Source: Castanea sativa (Eukaryota; Streptophyta; Magnoliopsida; Fagales; Fagaceae). From it: a DNA stretch of 64,000 nt. Under the pieces are notes generated by a model that was given only the letters and a program-made list of their open reading frames with translations, was not told where the DNA came from and ran no database searches. The position numbers and the translations under genes are program-made. Numbering within the stretch: the first letter of the stretch is position 1; the number at the start of each line of letters is the position of its first letter. Shown here piece by piece: positions 58,141 through 64,000 of this stretch. The stretch is from assembly GCF_040712315.1 (NCBI RefSeq), contig NC_134020.1:45679751-45743750 (forward strand), written 5' to 3'.

Positions 58141-61100
58141 GTGGGTGTTGTTCTCTAAAGTCAAAAAAGTTTGTGTAGCCACTAGCCATAGCTTAAGTTA
58201 CAATCAAACTAGTCAAAAATTAAATAATTCCAACTGATTTATTTTATGCAAGATGGGTGTACCCAACTCATCCCTACTTTCATTGCCCAATTACTGTTTT
58301 CATAAATGTATATCATCGTCAAGATCAACAGTGTGGATGAAATGCATAAAGCAAACTAGGGAGGAATTTGTCTTTATAGGGTAAAATAAAAAAAATGTGA
58401 TTCTTTGAATGTATGTTTCTACTGTGTAAAGTAATAATAAAAAGTACTTTAAACTCAATATGTGTACTACAAAAAATATATTTATTTAACTTAATAAATT
58501 TGTCCTAAGATTGATAAAAATATTTGATATCTTTAATACATATTTAATTAATCAATTATCATTGATTTAGGTACTAGATCGATATTATAAAAAAAATAAC
58601 ACAAAACTAAACATCTTCGTTAAATTATACCTAGACTTTTTATTTTTATTTATAAGAGAGTAGTCATCAGATACCGAATAAGAAGTGAAACCCTCAAAAA
58701 ACAACTAAATTATTTGGAAGATATTGCATAAAAAATATTATATTAAGTATATATATTTTTTTTATTGAGATGTGGAGAGAGCATAAATTTAATTTCTTTG
58801 ACCGTTCATACACAAGCATGAAGCATATTCACTGATTATAATTTTATAAAACTTTGGTAGCTCTGTCACTGAGAAAGCATGTTAGCATATGTAATTGTCT
58901 TAATGACTTGCTTTTGTTTTGGCATTATGCTATTCTATTCTCTTTATGGTGGTTCTGGTTAACTCAATTCAAATGGCAAAATTTATTGTCATGTTATCTG
59001 ATAAGGGATTTGTGTTCGAACTCCACCTACACAAAAAATCAACCATAAATTGAAATCCTATTGCATCTAAATGTAATAATCTCTTTCATGTAATTATTAT
59101 TGCTTGTCAAGTGATAATATATTTTTTACTGAAAGCTTGTGTGGTAAAGTATTTTGTTCAGAACAAAGTTTCTCTCCAAAAGAGAAATTCTTCAAACTTC
59201 TCATGTATCATCTTTTAGGTGTGAATGTTGAAAATCTAACCGTTGACTTTCATGTTCCTTATGTTTTTAAAATGAATATAAAATTTCGTTCAAATCGGAT
59301 GCTATTTACTATTTGATTAATAAACTTATTTTTTAGATACAATTTTAGGTCACAAAAATTTGAAATTTTAACATTTTTTTGATGATATAACAATGATTTT
59401 TAATTTTATTAAAATTTTGTAAGCATGAAGGATATGTTAGATTTTTAAAATTTACACTAAATATAAAGATATATGAGAAATTTGAAGGATTTCTTTCCAA
59501 ATTAGTTTAGAAAGATACTTTGTTCTTCCGTTCACGCATTATGATCCTATGTTGACCTTTTTAAAGCCAAAACTAAGTGCTTTTCATTCAAAAGAAAATG
59601 AATAGATTCCAAATTGAATGAAAGCAATTGAATCATTGTTTTTTTCACCCCTTAATATTATGTTCTTTTCGTATAACTCTTTTCCACGTACCATCTTCAA
59701 CCAGTGGGAAAACCTTTTCAGTGGGACATGGATGATGACTAGATGCCATATCAAATTCCATATAATTTCAAACCCTTGAATGCTTGCTTCGACGACATTT
59801 TGTTGAAAGGCATTTTACGTGTCTTATGAGATCAGAATCCTACTACTTTCTCTAAATTATGGGTCTTTCTTACTAGGTTTTTCTTAGGATGGACAAAAAT
59901 GCTGACTAGCTTGAATTGTTATATATATCATAGTTTCCCTTTCAGCTTTTCAGTTTTCCAAAACATCAAAAGGTTTTGGATAATTGTTTCTGAACACACG
60001 CAAACGCTTCTATTAGCTGCTTGGGTCTTAGAAGTTTGTACTCTTAATTTTTGAAGCATCGCATGTGCCTTAACTTATGCGAGTGCATGTGTTGTTGTGT
60101 GTGGATTATTTCTTTTTCTTATATATAAAAGATAAAATTCTACCATAACTTAATCTAAATGTATATGGGTAGAAGGGAGCGATCTGAGTTGGTGTCTTTT
60201 ACCGAGATCCTGGACGTGACTATAGTGACACTCTACCCATTGGATTGGGCCTGCGAGAGCAAATATTCTGTATATGTATGTGAAGTTCTCAATTGAAGAT
60301 TTTAACCTCAGCTCTTGCCTCTACACTTCACAAAACTTTGTGACTATCATGCTTGGTATTCTAATTTCTAGGTATCAAAGCCTTTTCATGATGAGTTTAG
60401 ATTGTAGAATTTGAGCATATGAATTTTTTTCCTAGTAATTAAAGTTCTTTGTTTGGATAGTTTTAAAATATTAAAAAAATTTGGATTTGACTAAATCATT
60501 CAGAGATTTTAAAATTTTAAAATTATTATATTTGAATTTACTTATATTTAAAATCAATAGATTTAAAATCAAGGCATTTTAAATCTATTAATTTTGAATG
60601 TTAATTGCGTGGTAATTTTAGTTACATGTCATGATGATAATGACTTCATGTAGAGCACAATTGATGAGACATAAGATTTTGACTCATTATAAAATGTTTT
60701 GCAAAACATACATACTTGGGCTCTATTTTTCAATATTTGAGAAGATACATAATACTAGACCTGTGATCATCAAACTTGTCCCTCAAACCAAAAAAAAAAA
60801 TCAATTAATGTTGTCTTACATTAATTTCGCTTTCGTAGGGAGGAGACAGCATGATTCATGAGGGTGTGATTATTATTTCATCTTCTTGAAGTAACAAAGA
60901 TATATACAAAGAACCATGTGGCTTTAATTATGCATAAAGGGAAAAAAGGACGAGTATTATGCAAAATTAGTCAGATGAACAATAATTGTTGTGATCAGCG
61001 GTGGGGTTTGGTCGGTGTTGGTTCTTAGGTCGGTGTTGTTGATATTTCAGCTTATTTGATAATTTTGATAATTATTGAAATAATTTTAGGTACACCAATC

Positions 61101-61143
61101 TACTCATTTTGATTTGATCAACAAGTTTAGGTACACCACTGTT

Positions 61144-61184
<41 letters not shown>

Positions 61185-61817
61185 GAACTAGTATGATGCG
61201 CTGCTTTGTCAGAATGATATATAAACTTTGTCTTATCTAAGTAGAGCATGTGGAATGCCTTTTGTTTTTATTTTTTTTAAATCAAGAATAATAATATGTA
61301 AATTAGAATATAGTTTAATAATATAGTTAAAAAGAATAATAAAAATACAAAAAAAAATTTAAATTATACTATGATAGTTGTATAAGAAATTTAAGGTTCA
61401 ATCCCCGCCTACACAAAAAACTGATTGGTGTTTAGGTTTAATAATAAAGAGTTATTATCAGGGGTAGACGTCATATGTTGAAATTCTCTATAAAAAAAAA
61501 AAAAATACTATGACAGTTGTACATCGTCTAAAACCACTTTGTATTAAAAAAACTAAGATTATCTATACTATATATAAGAGGATTTTTCTCTTTCAACTGA
61601 AATTTTATGTGGTTCAAAAATACCCTCATTAATGAAGGGTAACTTCATTTAGAAATAGAGTTATAAATGTCAAATAACAAATTTCATTTTAAATTCAAAA
61701 AGAGAATTTTTGAAATTTAGAATTTTTTTCCCTTCACATTCAAAAAAGAAATTACAGTTAGAGCTTATCTCTAATGTTTATCATTTTTATTTGTTTGAAA
61801 AATTTTAAAATTATAAT
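58141..61817. other. Intergenic, nothing recognised; (AT)n at 61146-61180
   Basis: AT-rich, short open frames without domains, an (AT)n microsatellite at 61146-61180, and a weak relative of the 50.4-kb dispersed repeat at about 60125. Confidence 0.45.
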
Positions 61818-62651
61818 TGTAAGGACACAATTTGAGCCCGAACCCACAGTCAGAAGGGGATGGGCCTGAATGACCTTTTTACAATAAAATTTGTAGAGAG
61901 TAGGTTTGAAATCTAAGTTTTAGTGATGTTAGATAATAAAAGTAATGGGCTTTGATCACAATGATACACACAAGAAACTGTTTATATGAAATAATCTTCT
62001 CCTCAAACACAAGCCAAGGATGATTTATATTATCTTTTCTCAAGATAGATTATAATATGGATAGTGAGGTATACAGTGTTTTTTCTCTGTTTTTTCCGAT
62101 CCCCTCTCTTGAAGGTTCATTCTTCCTTTTATATCCCCTCCTTCTTCTCCTCTTCATGCTCCATGTAGGGGTTAGATTGCTGGTTTAGATACTTGTCCCA
62201 TCCACCTCTCTTGAAGTCTTTAGAGACAGGAGCAATACTCCACTTTGACGCTCAGGTCTCACTTCCCCATTAATGTGGCCTAAATAGTAGTTGCAGAGCA
62301 TTCAATGCAGGGACGGTGGCAACAGCTTTATCTTAGATATTCCACCGCCCTTCTTCTTATCTTTCACGTTTACCATGCTTACCCTTACCTATAGGATTTT
62401 CTAGCATATTTCTTGTGGATGTTTAATCAGCCCTTCTCCTACCTCGGCTTTACATAGCCAAGGACATAATCTTCCTCAGACTATATTCTTAGACATACTT
62501 ATTCAGGTATTACTTCTTTACTTATTAGTACTACTTTATGAGTTGACATTCTTACATCCTCGGACTATTCAGTGTCTTCAGATTGGGCTTTTAGCTCACA
62601 AAATACTCCTGGGCCAACCTCACACACATTCGTGGGCCCAATAACCCTACA
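61818..62651. repeat. Solo LTR, 834 bp, TSD ATAAT
   Basis: Starts TGTAAGGACACAATTTGAGC, ends GGGCCCAATAACCCTACA, flanked by ATAAT (61813-61817, 62652-62656). Same family as 15541-16358, aligned over its full length. Confidence 0.9.
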
Positions 62652-62656
62652 ATAAT

Positions 62657-63241
62657 GAATAAAAATTATTAACATTTATTCAAAAAAATAGAAAAATCTT
62701 TGGGCATGCATGCTCAAAGGTTAGTAATATATAATATAATAATTTAAAGTAAAAATTGAAACTTCTTTTAACTTTCTTGAAATTTTGGACTATTAAGTTT
62801 CGTTTAAACTCCAGAGTAGTATTTTATTTTTTTCTAAACTTTTCTAATAGAGTTTCACTTAAAAAATAAAATAAAAACTATGTTAATGGTTTTTTTTTAA
62901 AGCGTTTCAATCTATGACATCTGTTCTCAATAATAACTCTTTTATCATCAAACCAAAATACTATTTAGTTTTTGGTGTAGGCAAGGATTAAACCCCAAAT
63001 ATCTTATTCAACTATCAGAGACTTTACCAGTTGAACTAACTGAAACCCACATGTTAATGGTTTTAATATACTTACAATGAGTTACCCAACCAAAATTATG
63101 ACATATAACTTGCAATGTTTTTTTTTTATTTGAGTAAAATAACTTGCAATGCTTATTTAAACCACATAGTGTAAAAATGACATATAAGACCCAACTTTTA
63201 ATATTTTAATAATAAATTATGGTAGATTACCAATATAATAT
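62657..63241. other. Intergenic, nothing recognised
   Basis: AT-rich sequence with no convincing frame. A GTTGAACTAACTGAAACCC.. block at about 63030 is low in complexity. Confidence 0.4.
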
Positions 63242-64000
63242 TGTAAGTGCACAATTGTACCCGGACCCAAAAATAAATGTTGGGCTCAAGCCCAATAAGC
63301 CTTATACAATAAAATTTGTAGAGTATGGGTTTGAAGTCTAGGTTTGGGATGTTGGAAGTTCGATTAACAGACTAGAATGTTACAATTTGTGCAAATGACG
63401 AACAAATATGACAAATAGATCTCCTCGGACGTAAGCCGAGAACGATTCGTATAAATATTCTCTTTCCAGACCCAAGTTTACAATCCTTAGTTCCTATTTT
63501 TTTCTTAGCAGAAAGTGCAGATCCCTCTCTCTTCTCTCTCTTGCCTCCTTATATATTTCTTCTTTACTAGCTCCTCCACGTGTCATACAAATCTTCCCCT
63601 TAGATACTTGTCCCATCTGCCACCTTCTTGAAGTCTTCAAACAATAGCAGGAAGACTGGATTCTACTGTTCAGAGGTCATTTCCCCATTAATGCGGCCAG
63701 GGAGATAGGTGCATGGTCTTTAATGTGGAGGTTGCAGCCTTTTCTTTAGATATTTCTCTCACGTCCTTACTTCTAGAGGGTGCCTGGACCACCCTCTTAC
63801 CCATTAGCTTTCTCCGAAATTCTGTCTTTAGCTTTACTGGCAAGTTCCAGGGTCATCGTCGGAACTGTCCCAGGAGACATTCATCCTCGGACCTCTGCAG
63901 TGTAGGCTGATTCGTAGGCTTAGTGGCCCCCTTGACAAAAACAAACTGTTACCAACCGACCAGGCCCAAAGCTCAATTGTTTATTCAATAGTTTTTTACC
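63242..64000. repeat. LTR of the TGTAAG family, cut by the window end
   Basis: Starts TGTAAGTGCACAATTGTACC and continues with the same ordered blocks as 15541 and 61818: ACAATAAAATTTGTAGAG, CTCCTCGGAC.., ATACTTGTCCCATC, ACTTCCCCATTAATG-like. The end is not in the window, so whether it is solo or part of a full element cannot be said. Confidence 0.75.

Overview
This window reads as nuclear DNA of a woody eudicot plant. It is AT-rich, with intron-containing genes, a plant root-type plastid ferredoxin, a plant S-domain receptor kinase, and dense nested transposable elements (TEs): solo LTRs, long-terminal-inverted-repeat Mutator elements, Harbinger/Tourist elements and Helitron-like ends. The exact species cannot be read from the sequence. 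No rRNA, tRNA, CRISPR array or bacterial or organellar operon was recognised.

Only three genes have a substantial body. (1) At 28443-30940 lies an intronless G-type lectin (SD2-type) receptor-like kinase with a single-base deletion inside the kinase domain. A 670-bp remnant of a paralogous kinase lies at 1140-1812. (2) At 45511-48220 lies a five-exon gene for ribosomal protein uL1 (RPL10a), 216 residues, with telo-box/site II promoter elements and one GC-AG intron. (3) At 54088-54552 lies a root-type [2Fe-2S] ferredoxin of 154 residues, whose coding sequence is one exon behind a long leader intron. A degraded METTL21-like (Methyltransf_16) methyltransferase gene is scattered over 38454-41021, with an LTR inside its intron.

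Layout. 1-1.1 kb: copia-type LTR end with a nested MITE. 1.1-1.8 kb: kinase remnant. 2.56-27.6 kb: two adjacent copies of a segment of about 1.6 kb, pulled apart by nested TEs. Each copy serves as an empty site for insertions in the other. Copy A runs 2556-2824, 13570-15341 and 22670-23125; copy B runs 23126-27603. The inserts include two long-TIR Mutator elements (4529-6333, 23415-25046) that carry host-like gene fragments, two related Harbinger-type elements, a small LTR element (4226-7651), and a probable 7.3-kb Helitron (15342-22668). 28-31 kb: receptor kinase. 31-38.4 kb: solo LTRs, nested MITEs and an unusual GACCGAATAA minisatellite. 38.4-45 kb: methyltransferase remnant and degraded retroelement-like sequence. 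45-54.6 kb: the two intact genes. 54.6-64 kb: intergenic, with tandem duplications, MITEs, a clean solo LTR, and the start of another LTR of the same family cut by the window end.

No obvious new multi-gene system is present. The most informative material is the structural record of TE insertion, including target duplications and paralogous empty sites, and the Mutator elements carrying gene fragments.
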